Positions 30,154 to 45,100 of a DNA stretch of 64,000 bases are shown piece after piece. The position numbers were made by a program, and so were the translations under genes. Every line of letters starts with the position of its first letter. Within the stretch, counting starts at the first letter, position 1. The notes below the pieces were generated by a model. The model did not search any database. It had not been told where the DNA came from and saw nothing but the letters and a program-made list of their open reading frames with translations. The stretch is from Davidsoniella eucalypti (taxonomy: Eukaryota; Ascomycota; Sordariomycetes; Microascales; Ceratocystidaceae), in NCBI GenBank assembly GCA_004009845.1, contig RMBW01000081.1, positions 1-64,000 on the forward strand. The letters run 5' to 3'.

Positions 30154-31936
30154 ATGGACCACTACGGCACCCTCTACTCAACGCCTTACCACACTGCGCT
30201 GCCTTCAGTCGAGTCCATCGCGACCTCGACTCTCCCCTCACCCACCATGTCTCTCTACCCTCGCTCTGCGCCGTCTGACCCGCCATCGTCGGCCTCGCTC
30301 CCTTTGGCGCCCATCGCCCACCAGGCGCCAACGCCAGCCCAGTCCCAGAGCCCGGTGTCACACACTGCCTTCCCCTCCATGTCTTCCAACTCTTCTCTGT
30401 CGGCCCCGTCATCACTGGGCGCTCTGCTGCACCGCTCGGGCTCGGTGTCGACCTCGGGCCCGAACAGCGCCACGACCGCCCCGGCAACCGGTCTCTGGCC
30501 TGTCCCGTCGCCCAGAGAAGACTACGACAACAACGAGCACTACTCCTTTGGCACTTCTGGCGCCGCCGCCGCCGCCCAGCAGCAGCACCAGCAGGGCCAG
30601 CAGCACCAACAGCAGCTGCCTCCAGTGGCTGCGGCCTGCTACAACCCCTCCGGCTCGCCGCGCACCCAGCAGTGGTCGAGCACCGGCAACTACGGAGCCA
30701 GCCTCAAGCCGGTGTCGCCTGCGTGCTCCTCTATCGGCATGTCTGCGGCCACCTCGCCCTACATTGCCGCGCCGGCCCCGCGGTACTCTGGCTCAGCCTC
30801 GAGTCCCATTGGCCCTGCGCACGGATCAGCCTATGACGACGATAGCCTGATGGGCGGCAACGGCGGCGCCAACAACGAGCCGGGCGATATCAAGCCCGAC
30901 GGCGATGGCATCAACGACAAGGTCGAGGAGCCGTACGCCCAGCTCATCTACCGCGCCTTTATGAGCGCCCCAGACCGCGCTCTGACGCTGCAAGAGATCT
31001 ACCAGTGGTTCCGCGAGAACACCGACAAGCCGCGCAGTGGCGGCAAGGGCTGGCAGAACAGCATCCGCCACAACCTGAGCATGAACGGCGTAGGTCTCTC
31101 TTCTTCTCCCCCGCGCTCCATCTGTCACCGACTAACACTTTGTCTCTCTCTAGGCCTTTGTCAAGCGCGACAGAAAACCAGGCGCCGCGCCGCTGCCCGT
31201 TGGCTGCTACCCGCCTCTATCTTCCGCCGACTGCAAGAAGTCGACTGTCTGGGTTCTTGAGCCGTGGGCTGCTGAGAAGGGCGTCCAAAGCACCACCCGC
31301 TACCGCAAGGACAACTCTGCCCGCCGCGGGGTGTCCTCTTCAGCAGCTCTAGCCATGTATGCCTCTCAGCAACAGCAACAACAACAACAACACCACCACC
31401 AGCAGCACCGCGTGCCTCCTCCTCACCAGAATCTGTCGTCGCGCGCCATCTCTGGGCGCAAGGGCGGCTGTGCCACCAGCAACAACGCCCGGGTGCGCAA
31501 GCGGGACGCCTTCAGCACCGGCTCGGTCGCCAGATACGGCGGCTTCCCCGCGAACCACGGCATGTCGGCCAACTACGGCACTGCGCCTGCTGCTCCGGCG
31601 GCGTACACTAGCAGCTCGCCCACGTACGGCTTCTACCCACACGCTGCTGCTGCTGCTCAGGCCCAGGCCCAGGCCCACCACGCACAGCCCCACCACCACC
31701 ACTACGACCACGCGGGCCGTGACTATGCTTCGAGCCAGTCTCTCCTGGCGCCCGGCCTGGCCCTGCAGAGCCCCCTGGCGCCGTACTCTGGCTACGCGGC
31801 GGCAGCCACTGGCGCAAGTGCTCCGGCAACCTCTGGCGGCAACAGCGTCAACGCGCCAGCCTTCGAGTACGTGTCCAGCGGGGACTACGGCCCAGCTGGG
31901 TTTGGCAGCGCCGGTCCGAGTACACACTACTACTGA
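30154..31936 (+). CDS. Forkhead (winged-helix) transcription factor, 572 aa, one intron
   Basis: Nuclear DNA-binding regulator. Exons 30154-31089 and 31154-31936; the 64 bp intron begins GTAGGT, ends CTCTAG, and splits the forkhead domain in phase 0. The domain starts at EEPYAQLIYRAF (residues 258-269) and includes recognition helix W300-N311 (WQNSIRHNLSMN). After the intron come AFVKRDRKPG, then STVWVLEPWA and STTRYRKDNSARRG. Both tails are low-complexity: Ser/Pro/Ala N-terminus with poly-Ala and Gln/His runs, and a C-terminus with Gln, His, Ala and Tyr-rich stretches. The ATG at 30154 is the first in frame; upstream in-frame sequence lacks one. The domain resembles the McnB-like fungal forkheads more than Fkh1/2 types (no FHA domain), from memory only. 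Confidence 0.88.
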
Positions 31937-33100
31937 GTATCATCACTGCAGGCTCGCTTGCCCTGGTACTTGCTTTGCTTACGACTGCTACGACCACTAA
32001 AACGGAATACGGACTGGACTCGGCGCGTCTCTTGACCTTGTTTTTCTTCTTCTTCTTTTCTTCTCTGTACTTTTTCTTCTTCTCTATTTCCTGTGTTATA
32101 CCCGCTTATTGACTCTTGCTTCTCGTTTCTTTCTCTTCTTCCTGCGTTTGACTCTGACTTGTGCTCTCGAAGCTCCTCCCTCGTGGCTCTGTCTAAAATG
32201 CACTGATACGAGAGGAAAAAAGAGACCCGGCGTCTCTACAGTTACCCTCTCCTTTTTTCTTCTTTTTTTGTTCCTTTCCGTTTCCTATTGTACTTACTTG
32301 GCTGGATATTTGGGGTTTGGCTTGGTTTTCTTATTTTACGGCTGGGGGAGTTTTACAGGCTCGTGCTTTTTTTTATTATCTCTCTTTATTATTTATTGTT
32401 ATTGCTTGCTACTACGCCAGCTTTCTGCTGTAATCTTGTTTGTTTGGCCTTTTTTTCTTTTCTCTGCTTTTTTTGGTGCGCTTGGGATACAACCATCCAA
32501 ATCACGGGTTTTTATGTTCTGATTTTATCTATCTGGGAGGAGAATCTATCTATCTATATTCACACACGCTCAATGCTTCAAAACAACACGTCTGTCTTCC
32601 AATAAACAGTGACTCCGTACAGATACACAAGCCCGCTACGCCAAAGACTGCCCCAAGCCCTGCAAGAAGACTGGGAAGCCCTTGAATTTGGCGATCCGGT
32701 CTTGAAGTTGCACAAATCACAGCCTAGTCAAAGACATGTCACTAACAGGGAGAGCTTACGTATGCTAGTCCGATAGGAGACAACCGGGTTGTATTTCCTG
32801 GATGCCAGCAATAAAAAAGAAAGCAAAAAGACTATATTTGCCCTATTAAGGAAACATGGTACACATAGTGGTTATATTTTGCCTCCAGAATATTTATTAC
32901 TGAGTCGCAGTTGCAACATCGAGTTAGAACACGAAAATAAGACGAAGAAAAGGCACGGTTGTGGCGTCTTGATATCAAGTCCTGAAAAGGACCGATGGAC
33001 TGATAGAGTAAGAACTGTATTAGTGATATGTATCATGTGACTAGACCGAGTTCAGAAGGCTCGTAAATTATGTAATCATATAAACCCTTCGATCAGGGTT
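31937..33100. other. Forkhead 3' flank, T-rich non-coding
   Basis: Strongly T/C-rich sequence with TTTTTCTTC-type runs. Frames across it give hydrophobic peptides only because of T-richness. It probably contains the forkhead 3' UTR and terminator; no gene seen. Confidence 0.55.
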
Positions 33101-36100
33101 TCTCTACGGAAATGTGAGACTTGCTAGAAGCCACGAGGTCTGAGAGCTTCTTCTATCTGCTATTCGCTTCGGTGATTGTTCATTACCGGCTCTCATCAGA
33201 AACAAATCGACCATCTCTTTCTGACACAGAGAACGTAGGCCAGGTTTAAAACATCGAGCCGCGTCATTGATCCAGCGGTTTTCAGCCTGGAATACGAAAA
33301 GAAGGACAAAGGCTGCTATTTTTAAACACATCGAGCTAGTCTGGCGTAGTCAAGAAAATCAGAAACAAATCGTTGAAGGCTAGTGAATAGACTACGAAAA
33401 AAAAAGGGTATCGACTGACTTTCTTGATCGGCTATGATCGACACTCGCTTCCACTCTTTCTGTGCAAATCACAAGCCGATGACAACTCTAAACCCAGAAT
33501 TAATACTTGTTGTCTTACTCGCTTCCATCACACTTACTGTCATCTCACAGACATTCTGTATATAGCTAAAGGCTTTGATTCTACACGGCCATGGATCTAG
33601 TGTGCTGATCTTCAAGTAACAGCCCTGCTATCCTTATACTTGGCTATGGTAGGCTCAAGTCGTCGTGCAAGTGACACAGCGTCAACAGCCATCACCAGTC
33701 TGGCTTGGAAAAGAAAAAGTGGTTTCGAGTACCACCGACTTGAGCACTAGTCAGGTCAAACTAGCTGTCATAAGCCGTAAGACGGTCTACAAACGACCGC
33801 CAGGTTTCTTGACTGAAATCCGACTGACTAGCCATACACTTTAGACAGATGAAGGGCACTAAAAGCTGTCTTGGTACATGTAGCAGTTAGACTTGTCAGG
33901 GGGGGGGGTCTAAAAATATTCCGAGACTTTTCAGGGACACAATTGGAACAAAGAAGTGCCAAAGTACCATCAAAGAATGGTTCATCAAGGTAGAAATGGA
34001 GCTTTAATACCTACGGTTCTCAGTTACTGCAATAGGAAATGAATAACCAATCTGTATACACTTGACTATGTTATACATCTGTATGTGTTACATGGACTAG
34101 TGCTTATCAAATATATTAGAAACAAGCACTGACTAACTAGCTATACTCCGTTCTTGTCTTGGTGAGCAATTCTTGAGACCAGTTCAAAGATTCAAAGATA
34201 AGCAGTGGCCACACCAACGACGCTTGGGCTTTATTTCCTTTTTTTTTCTTCTTCTTTTCTTCCCAGCCCGCCAGAAACCCCCCAAAAAGCAGTAATATCA
34301 AGTAATTAGTAGCTACAATAAGTTGCCTTATTACAATACTTCCTAGTGACTAGCTAGAAAAAGAAGAGAAAAAAAGAAAGCAAATATCCCACTATGATGT
34401 CCTCGCCAATCTGATAGCCATGAACAAACAAACAAACAAAAAGGCAACATATCTAGATTACGGTAGTACTAAGAAGATAATCTTTTTTTAATAGCCATGT
34501 CTGCAACCACTTGTTCGGAAACTGCTCCGTGGCCAAGGGTGCCCTTTCCCTCGATGCTTGTCTTTTTATTCTCCGTAACATTTCTTTGCTCGAAACCATT
34601 ATTTTTATTTTTTTTTATTTTTTTATATATTATATTTTATATATACTTTTTTTTTTACTATTGCTTGGCAGTCGACTTCATTTTTTATATGCAAGACAGG
34701 ATGCTTTGATTCTTCTTAATCCTGTTCCCTTTATCAAGATTCCTGATATCAACCTAAAGGACTTCAAAGGGTCGTAAATTCCCTGGATAGAAACGTCCAA
34801 GTTGTAGCATCCAAGCCACATTGGCCAACGCATTCCAAGGAGAACACATGATTAATACATAGAAAGAAAGAAAAAAGAAAAGCTCCAAAAGGGGGGGGGG
34901 ATCACGGTTCCTGATGGGCTCTGGGCTTTTGCTTCTTGTCTGACTTTAGGTAGATCTTTGGCACCTCTTCCCTTGTTAAACCCCATTCCTATATTTGCGT
35001 TGTTTTTTTTCTTTCCTTCTATATATGTCACGCTCCTAGTCTTTTATCCTGCTGTTCATACCTCTTGTATCCAGCGAATAAGCTAGTCAAAGCTTGACGC
35101 CAAAAAGAGCTCCCGTCAATTTGTGAACGAAGCCCAGGCCGCCACAGCCGCTCTGCGGTACACTATCGCAAAGTCTTCCTCCTCCTCCCCCCCCCCCTAA
35201 TAGCCTTGTTAGCATTGTTTAAACCTCGGGAAGCAATGTGATCTCGTGGGCGGTCTGATCCTAAGTGGTCCGCGAAAGTAAGCTCAAAAGAAGCAGACCC
35301 AGAAATCGGGACAACATAAGAAAAATACCTCTTGCCATGTCCATGTGATAACTAATTCGGGATATGGAGACAACAAGACACCCGGTCTGTTCATTACCGA
35401 GGGCCGTCTCTATTCTAGGGCCCCTTTCGTGCCGACTCGTCCGACTATCTAGATATCTAGCGGTGGTTTGGTTATATCTCGGGGGCCATCGTTGGTATGT
35501 AGCAAGATTGGTACGTTACAGTGACAGCCCGTCCTGTTGTATAACTTGGTATCTTTTAGTCTGGGATTCTTCAAGAAAGCTTCTATAGAAGTAGTCATTA
35601 ATGTGCAGGCCAAGTTAGTATGCGGACCAAATAGCAATCAAAGTCTAGTCAGTCTAATCTCAGCACTAGACATCTTAAGGAACGCCGCTAATCACATCTG
35701 ACATCTCTGTATATCCGTTGGGATACATCCATGACACCATGTTCCTTGATTCATCTTCCGTGATTCATCTTCCTCTTATATGTAGTCTGAGGGGGGCGCA
35801 GGCGACCGCCAAAGCCAAAGCTCTTGCAAGAAAAGATATTGGATAGTGAACGTTATTATTAAATAGTGATAGCATATACCTGTATACCTTATATATAATA
35901 CACAGGTCAAGGAAGAAGAGCTCTAACATTCTTGGTTTATACTTGTCTTTGTATAAAGTCTGTGTGCAACTAAGAGAAATCGTTCCTTTTCTCCTTTACC
36001 CGAATAGGAACGACTTCTCGGGCTATTTTTTCATATTTTCTTTTTCACTGTGGTTGCTCTTCTTAGTAAATATGCATATAAGCGAGGCATAGAGACATAT

Positions 36101-39100
36101 GCATCTACTAGGGTGTAAGTGAACAACACCCCCCCCCCCTCCTTTCCTGTATTCTTTCTCTTTTTGTAATCCTAGCCATCTTGATACGTATCATTTATGA
36201 GTTCTCAGTGGAATTCTCAAAGCCAACAAACTCTTTGACATTCGGTGACGCTCTCAGACGGACCTTTCGATATAGGGAACGTGAATATTGTATAAAGAAT
36301 GGGGGCTCCACTGCGTTTTTATGTTATACATCTCTTTTAAATAGTAAATAGCAATGTCTGGTTCCGAAGGCCGACGTCCGACATTTTATTTTAGCATCTT
36401 GCTTATTAGGAGATCTGAGCCGACCAGCTAAACTCATGTTTGGGTGCGATATCTTGGTACAAACTATATGGGTTGTTCGTAGACCAGTGTCTGGAAAGAT
36501 AGCAAGACTGACATCAAAGCCCGCGATCACTTCATGAGTATCTGGACCAGAGTTTCCTTCATTCTACTTACTATGCCAACGTACTCAGATCGAAAATGCG
36601 ATGTGTCGGCTCGAGAGCTTATGCTGTAACCCTAGGGTTGCGTACAGTACAACATATATACACCAACGCAAGGCTTCAACATATAACTAGCCGTTAAATT
36701 AGCAGCTTTTTTTTCTTGCTTCTCTGCTTGAAGACGCCGATGATGCTATGTAGTCCCAGCATTGCAGACAAGATGCAAAGGCACAAAAGACTACATGGAA
36801 AGCTAAGCGAGAGCCCATCAACTAGCCTGTATTTACATATACAATGAAATGCCTGCTAGTCGCCCAAAGCGTTGAGCCGTTCGGCTGTTCTCGCTATGAA
36901 TATGACTGTCGCATGAATATCTTTGAAGCCGCTCTTAGCGGCAAGAGACAACTATGCAAGCACGACTGAAGAGGAACTTGCTTTCGTGATTTCGGCCCAC
37001 GTATCGGTGGGGGGTTTCTCGTCTCTTGATCTCGTTGGTTCAGCGGCACTGCGAACAGACTTGCTTGTTCTTTGCCCTCGTCGTTTATTTCTCGAGGTGG
37101 TTCTATCGTAGGACGAACACGCGGAACTTCGCAGATATAGATCACTGCTTACGAGCTGACCGGCTGGTGAGACGAGTTGAAAGCGTTGTAGATGTGCTCA
37201 CATGTGCTTTTGTGCCTTGGTGTAGCGGCTCTGGCCGGGTTTCACTGGGCCCACGAGGTGGAAATTCGAAGTTCCATAGGCTTCGGGATCTGCTCGTCGA
37301 GTTGTTTTCCGAATTCCTCTTCGATGTTACCTGTCTTTATGTAAATCACTTGCCTAGCCTGTTCTTGTCCACTGTAAAACACCTGGGCTACAGGGCAATT
37401 TAGCGTGTAAATCACTCTCCCGTGGTGCCCTCAGTTCTGGAACGGAAAAGGCGCACTAAACCGTGTACCGAACATTAGATCGCTCCGTCCTTTGACTGTG
37501 CTTTTCTATACATTGCAGTAAATGGCACCTTCAATGTTCGGTAGCATTGGAATGTCTTGGCAAACATCCGCTGCATACCCGTCTGGGTTAATATGCAATA
37601 GACTTACTTCCCATACTCTAAGTCGAGACTCCAGCTATAGCTACGAGCCGAGTCTACTTGGGACCCTATGGCATGCCGTGCTTTGTAGCTTAATCGATAG
37701 CTTGAGAGAGAGAGAGAGAGAGTCCATCACTCGATTCATCTATTACATGTGAAATAGCCAGTACTACTACCTGCTGCTACCCTGCCCTAATTAGGAAAAG
37801 AGCTGACGTGGACGACAACCAACCAAGAAACATGGCTTTGGCCCGCAGAATCGGCACACCCTCTCTTTTCTTGTCTCTTTTTTTCTGCAGGAGACAAGAT
37901 GGCCAATGCGAGCGTTGCAGCGGAGGGAGAAACGTTGCAACTAGCGTCAAGTAGGCATAATATCACACCCCCCCTCTATATGACAGGAGAGCGGCTCCGA
38001 AGATATAGAGGGCCATGCACTGTATGCTATAGTGGGCCGCGACTCTACAGCTGCTATAACAGCCGTCGAAGCCACTGTAACTGGTAGCGCCTGTAGGGTC
38101 ACAGCGCCAGTGGGCTGGTTGCTTTACTTGCGCGTTGCTTCTTCTGTAGAGCAGCCGTCTGTTCGTGTCGAGCAAAGTTCGATGGCGATGTCTAGGCTGT
38201 TTGTCGCTCATCTCTAGTGGATAGCCGACCAGCGATATCCATTACTCGAGCGGAAGCGAAGCCATCTATTAGTTGTGGTAGTCCTATATGTAGACTTGCC
38301 CGACTGGTCGGCACCACTGTTCAGCCGAACACCGGCCATCCCTCCGTCGGCAAGCGACCAATTAATTGGCTTGAGCTAGCTATGTGAGAGCCGGACAGAC
38401 GACGGGCTGTGGCGGCAGCTTGCAGATCATGTAAGTATGTAGTGTATTGTAATATCCGCTACAAGCAAACAGCAACAGCGTTCTCTGCTGTCTATCTCTC
38501 CTCTATCTCTCCTGTCGCCCTTGAAGCTCACGGCGAACCAGAGATTGATCTTGTCTGGTTGGGGGCCCTGCCGTTGCTACTATTATGAGCATCAGAGAAG
38601 CACCTTCTCGTCTCCAGCCTTTCCTTGTAGATTCACGTGTCCATTCTCTCGTAATGCTGCAGTACGCTCTGCCTTCTGGGCTAGCAAAAGTAGAAGTAGT
38701 ATCAAGCATTCAACATTCATGGCAAGGAAAAAGATGTGCTAACTGCCGTGGTTGCAATACTGGATCCAGAGTATATCTGCTTGGATGTCTGCTTGGATGT
38801 CTGCTTGGATGTCTGCTTGGATATATGGAACGCCAGCCGGCTTCCTTTTGTTCCTTCTTCTCCTCTTCTTCTTGCTTTTAGCTTGCCCTCGCATGATTTT
38901 GCATAGCTCGCCAATGCTGTGTTTTCTTTCCTTTCCGCCAGCCATTCTACAACCCCCAGTAGAATCATTTCCGAGGCAGGCCTTCTCGCCTCCCTCGATC
39001 CCTTGTAGAACCAAAGAAGTATACCTCATAAACTAGATTAGTACATATTAAAGCAGAGCCCGCGGAATTCCATACTGTCCCAGCCCTATGCCTTCTTTTC

Positions 39101-42100
39101 ATCATCCGTCTATTATTTCATGTCTCCCATGTGCGCCAGGGTTAATCCCAGGGTTAAAGTCGGTCAAACATGGAATATACGATACATTGTCTATCAGACT
39201 CATGCCTTCCTTGAGAGGGAGGACCATTGTCAGACTCGTTCAATCTCTGCCTGGATACACCATTCTATGGAAGATATGAAATACAAGACAGCGGCTTCTC
39301 TCATATCCCTTGCCGTTCCATGTGCTACATGTGAGATGTTCAGCTTAGCGAATAATAGCATTCTCTCCACCTTCACTCTTGCTGCTTGGTAATTTTTACT
39401 TAGCCAGTAATGATAAGTCCTCATCATTGTTCTGGTACGCAGGATTGCTAGCCGTAGACACTATTGATACTTCCCGGCCGGCACTTCTCTTCCATTTTCT
39501 TTCTCTTCTGCGCTTGGACCCTATTCGTGACGTATTCCTAGTCTTGGCCTTCTTTAGTACTTGATTTTATATGACTTTGACGGTATTGATACAGCGAGAT
39601 TCCTCACACTGCATGTTAGATTACGCCTTGAACCTTCGCTAACATTATAATCATTATTTCCACTATACTCTCCGCAGCTGACGAAGATAGTATCTTTCCT
39701 GATGCAAGGTCTATGCTCTACAAGCTGCCAAGTACAGCTAGCTATCTTCGCGGCACTGGATTTTTCTCAAAGATGAACACCTAAACCCCCAGCTTCTAGG
39801 AACATCGTCCTTTCCGTTCTTTCTCTTGCGTGCTTATCCTTCAGACCAGATGCCCTCAAAATGCAACAGTGGCGGTGTCTATCCGCTTCCTTGCTCTCTT
39901 ATTCTTTTTTCTTCCCTTTTGTCTTCCTTCCCCAGCCACAGACTAGCAGGAAGGAGGCACATGTTTGCTACAATAGTCGTGACGATGTTACGAATAGCCT
40001 AGAGCAACAAAAGAAAGCACCAGTTATAGTAATACTGACTGTTTAGGGCAACAAACTTGCAACGGGCGGTGGCAGACTTAGACTCGTACGAGATGGTAAT
40101 CTAGCAATAGCAGGCTTTGATATAGAATTCAGCAACTTTGTCCATATGTGAACACCACCGCCATGAGGCGCACAACAAGATATGTGTGCCTCATGTATAT
40201 CTGTACTCACTATACATGACGCGCTGCTACACAATCTTGGATTGTACACCAAAGATCGGCTCAGACAACACCTCCATTAGGATATATGCATACAGTCCTT
40301 TCTCATCCATCCATAGTGAGCTGAAAGTAGATCGCGCCCTGCACACTAAACTATTTTGTTCCTGCATATCCTCCGGCGTGTCTTTTACTCCTTTGCCCTG
40401 CTTCGCCCATTCCCACCTCTTTATTTAGTTTATTTAGTCCCTCCTCAGACCCAATCACAAGCCACAAGACGTATTATATCTAGCTGTAAATGCTTACTCA
40501 ATAATCACCATATTCAGAATCAAGCCTAGCCTAGACAGTCTGCAGTTGCCGACACGGGCACCGCCTTGCCTCGAGGCTTGTTAGGTAGTAACCAAATATA
40601 ACTCGAACTTGATCTAAACTAGCCTAACCCCACAACATTTAAATCTTCATGGGCTTCCTCTAGCGCAGTTGCCTTGAACATATGTAAGGCCGACCTAGTT
40701 AAGCACTTACAACATACTACTATAAATACTTATTTACTTTTATAAGCAATACATCCCCATCTTGACATGTTGTTACAGAAGTCAGGAGTCTACCGCTCTC
40801 TGCATATGTATTACAACTGCCATTCTTACACAATATATCGATATGCATATACAGATATATCGATTCCACCTGATTATTAGTCTCTGTTAAAAGGCCTACC
40901 TAACCGCAATTGCCCACGATCCACAGTAGAATACGCATTACTATGCACAATGGCGAGTATAGATAGTGAGCTCGGAGGACCCTTAGATAGTTGCAATTTC
41001 TCTCTTCATAAATCAGTCAAAAATTATACTTGAATTCCTGGAGGTACGCCACGTATCAGTGACTTTAACCGTCATTCCTCGCATTCTAATAGTCGCTCTT
41101 CTTTTGAGTCTCTGTCCAGGAACTATATATAGTATTGGGGCATACGCACTATAAGAGAAAGCTTGCTTGTCCCAATTAGGAAATTCTTACTGGGGTTTCG
41201 TACCCTTACTGTTTTCTGCCGTTTTTTTGGGGGGGAAACTGCCCCTCAATCTTGTCGATGCTCAAAAAATTAAGTAAACCCCTTTTTTTATTGCACGTTT
41301 TTGCAGATTTGTCAATTGAATTCTGATTGGTTTAGGAAAATAAAGTCTCTCGAGTCGAATGTAGAGTATCATGGTCCTTTTACATTTATTTTCTTTCTAA
41401 ATGTGTCGTGTGCTTCTGGGTCTAACCCTATGACTATATTCTAAACCCTAACGAGGAAAGAACTAGAACCAAAAGAATAGTTATTAGGAAAATATTGGGA
41501 AATTGACTTATCAAGGTGAGGCACATGACCTTTACAAGTTGGTCAGTCTATTCAACTTCAAAATGTTCTTTAAAATATCAGAAAAGTTAGGGGTGTGTTC
41601 AGGTTTAGCTTTCCTTTTTTGGAAGCGGTGTAGAATCGTTTTCTCTTATAGCGTACACCCCAATACTATAGTTCCTGGACTCTTTTTTTTTTTTTTATAT
41701 GCAGGCCAGCAACCTCGCTTCGCTTCATATGTGAACAGACAAATGCATACGTAATCTGTTCGGCAAATTGGCCCGGGCGGCCACTAACGCTACTGTCCTG
41801 CAGGCCAGGGTAACAGCCAAGAGAAGACGGGTATTATGGATAGTTAGTAGTAAGTAGTAGTTAGAACCGAGTCTTTCTCTTTTTCTCACACCAGTCCCAC
41901 ATACCACTGGCTCATTACATACATATCTGTAGTTAGTTGTATTCATGCTCTTCACTAGCTCGTTAGCTCAAGGTCATAACGCATTGCCGGCAGTCGGATT
42001 TCCACTTGCAGTTTAGTTTATTATATTGTGATTGCCTCGCAATACGGGAAGAACGGTACATTCTTTATATTTCCACTATCAAGGCAGCTGTATATGTAAG

Positions 42101-45100
42101 GGCCAGAGCCCAGAGTATCATCAACCCACATGCCATCTCTTTATTGAGTCTCAATTCTTGTCTTGTCTCGACACTACTGCAAGAGCTAAAGAGCCGGTAG
42201 ACACTATTCTTATTCAAGCTATTTTATACACATACCCTCAGCTTATATCCCGCTCATATCTGTTCTGCCTAGAACCCGATTTGAGAAAAAAAGCAATAGT
42301 GCAGTGCCAACTTCTTCCTTCGCCAGCTTCCGAGATGTCCAAAAGACCTCTTTTGTTTTTGATCTATTGTCATATCGCCAAGCCATGTCATTCAACTTCG
42401 GAATAGACTAGACTGACCAACATTCTTCTATTAGTGATCCTTTTCTATCTAGCTATGCTTTAAAAATATCTCTACATTGATACACCCCACGATCTTCCGT
42501 CAAATATCAACTACAAAAACAAGAATCAAAGATACGAAAAATACGAAAGAGCCTGTTAATCTGTTCATGCCAACGTCATCAAATCAGTTGCTACCCACCC
42601 AATATATCACGCAAGAAAGGTTCTTTCCTACTGCTTTGTGCCTCTCACATGTAAATGCGCTTTTGCGGAGACGAGCAAACAAACGCTTGTCCAAAGCATA
42701 GCCCGCATATCTTACATATGGTCTAGACTCTTCATTCTTCCAGCCTGGTATGTAAGTAACTAGTCACGTACAAGCTCCGCCTTGATAACATGAGCAAACA
42801 CCATCACGGCCATCGTCATAATAGTTCACCTATGTGCCCCAAACAACTAGATTCTCAGTATAAGTGACATATTCAGTTGTCGAAACGCCCGAGCCATCAT
42901 GTTTGTGTTATACTTAGCCATCCCGCTCGACTTTTACTTGTGTGGGTATACACAAGGGTGATCTGCACTGCGGTACAGACAACTAGAAATCAAGGTCTGA
43001 TATGTCATATGAGCCCTATTCTAACCCTAAGGCAACAATGCTGTAAGTTCCTAAATTTGTGGCTGCGCAAACACTCTAATCTTGTGGGCTTATTGTACGC
43101 GCGGTTCCTGCGTCGTTGTCTCATCAAAGCCCCCAAACAAGACTTTACCATCTGGTTGAGATTCATGAAAATCCCTCTTGACCAGATAGTGTAGTCCCTT
43201 AGGCTCTATCAGTACCAGGTAATTTTTTCATTGGCAAGAACCTGTAACTAATATTTTCTTCGTCTTGTCATTTTCTTTTTATTGTAGAAATAACCTGGTT
43301 TGACGTTTTATTCATCTCATACGTCAGACCAAAATATGAAAAAAACCAGGAAGGGACCTTTTGACGTTCGACAAACATGCCAAAACAAATTACGAAAAGA
43401 GAAAGGAAAACTACCGCAAACAAAGCTGAGCCTTACAGCGGCTGTTACCGTTTATTGATTGGCGATCCATGGTAGCTTCTACATCGTGTGTACGACCGAA
43501 AATCCAGAAATAAGCCAAATATCTAGAATCCGTATATATATAAAAAAAGAAGCTGAAGCTACAGCCAAAAAAAATACAAGCATCGTCACCTTGATAGTTA
43601 AGAAAAGTAGAAAAATCAAAACAAGGATATCGCTGTGATCGAACTGCCGTTCAAGCTCAAGGGCTTCATGGGAAAATCTACTCTTTTCTTCTTTTCCTCT
43701 GAAACTCGTAGTCTGTCTGTCTGGCCATGACCAGAGTTAGTTTCATCTTGAGTCAGGCTTAGAAAAACATCGAAAGAAAAGAAGACAAACTTCTCGCTAC
43801 TAATACCGCCCTCATTGCCGTTGAAAGCAGTTTCCCCCCCTGCAGGAATCAACGAAGAAAAAAAAAGCAATAGACTGGCCTGGGCAAACGACAATAGTAA
43901 TCGTCACCGGGCGTTTGGCGCTCTACTTCCTTGTTTCTTCTGTACTCCAGATATTCAATGTAATTATTCTTTTGCTCCTACATGGCAACCCACTGGTGGA
44001 ATCTGTGATGCTATATTCCAATAGTCACGATACTTGGCTAAGCGAAGACTCCATCTATCTTCAGCTGCACACTGGTAAATTACCCAAATCGACCTAATAC
44101 AGTTAGCATTCTTCACAACACTCTATTTAGTATCCTTTTCTTTGTATTTGTTCATGAGATATGTGATTTGTAGTAAACGCTTTGCCGCTAAGTCGACCTA
44201 GAACTTCGATTGTCACTAATGAAGCTAGTTCCGGCTCGGGATGAACTAGGCTGGGGTGCCTCACCTCTTTGCCACTCAATTCTTGAACTCGTCTTTGATA
44301 CCGAATATTTCCAAACCAAGACATATCTCGAGCTGCTAGACTCGATAGTATCAACCAAAGCAGAATACATTTCCTATACCACGCCCCTCCCATACAAAGC
44401 AATATCACAGTCCGCGCGTTAAAAACCAATATATATACCAAAGGATCTCCGTTTAGCTTTCACATAAACAAAAGACTTGTCAAATTCCGCTGTTCCGCTA
44501 CTTATCAAGCCGGGCGATCTGGGAGAATATGGAAGGAAAACAAGATCTGATTACCGCTCAAAAACTGCTTTTCGTAGCATCAAATCTCAAGTCAAGTATA
44601 TGTGTATGGGCTATCGGTCTGATAACGGAGGTTTAGCGGAAGCCGAACAAATGATACAAGGCCCTTGACAGCTTAGGATCTTACGTCCAATTAACAAAAC
44701 CATTCAAAGAACCGCCCAGCAAAACTGCCACCCGCAAGTAATCACTTGGATAAGATAGCCCTAGCATGGATAAATTCATCGTATTGGCCGTTTTGTGCCT
44801 ACAAAAGTTGCATTGGCTCACATGAACAATATATTCCTAAAGCTTTTCGACTTGAATGGTATCTTGTGAGCAAACCCTTTAAAATGCAAGAGTCCCTCAA
44901 TTATACAACTTCAGCTTTAGAATACTAAGAAATGACAGGTGGGCGCCTAGCAATAGTGTGTTCCTATCTTCCCCTCGTTGCCCTAGAACAGGTTTATGTC
45001 GGGATTTCTGAATGAAACAATATATTCGAAAGTGTACCAGATCTTTGTATTTCAATATATGTGCCAAATTTCTAACCTAGCAAATAGATATCCACCATCT

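Noticed and set aside
30152..31927. Opposite-strand and other-frame long frames over the forkhead gene
   Set aside because: GC-rich coding sequence produces long shadow frames; the forkhead frame has the domain and the splice sites.
32109..32605. Long hydrophobic frames after the forkhead gene suggesting a membrane protein
   Set aside because: The hydrophobicity comes from T-rich 3' flanking sequence; overlapping frames look alike and none has a domain.
36923..37403. 125-codon frame in a GC-richer patch
   Set aside because: No domain, no consistent start, competing frames on both strands; kept only as a possible relic.
41424..41460. AACCCTAA-like motifs as interstitial telomere
   Set aside because: Only one or two partial units in a row; better explained as scattered telobox-like motifs.
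43600..43640. tRNA-like GATCGAAC/GTTCGATC segment
   Set aside because: No acceptor, D-arm or anticodon stem can be drawn around it; no tRNA gene found anywhere in the window.
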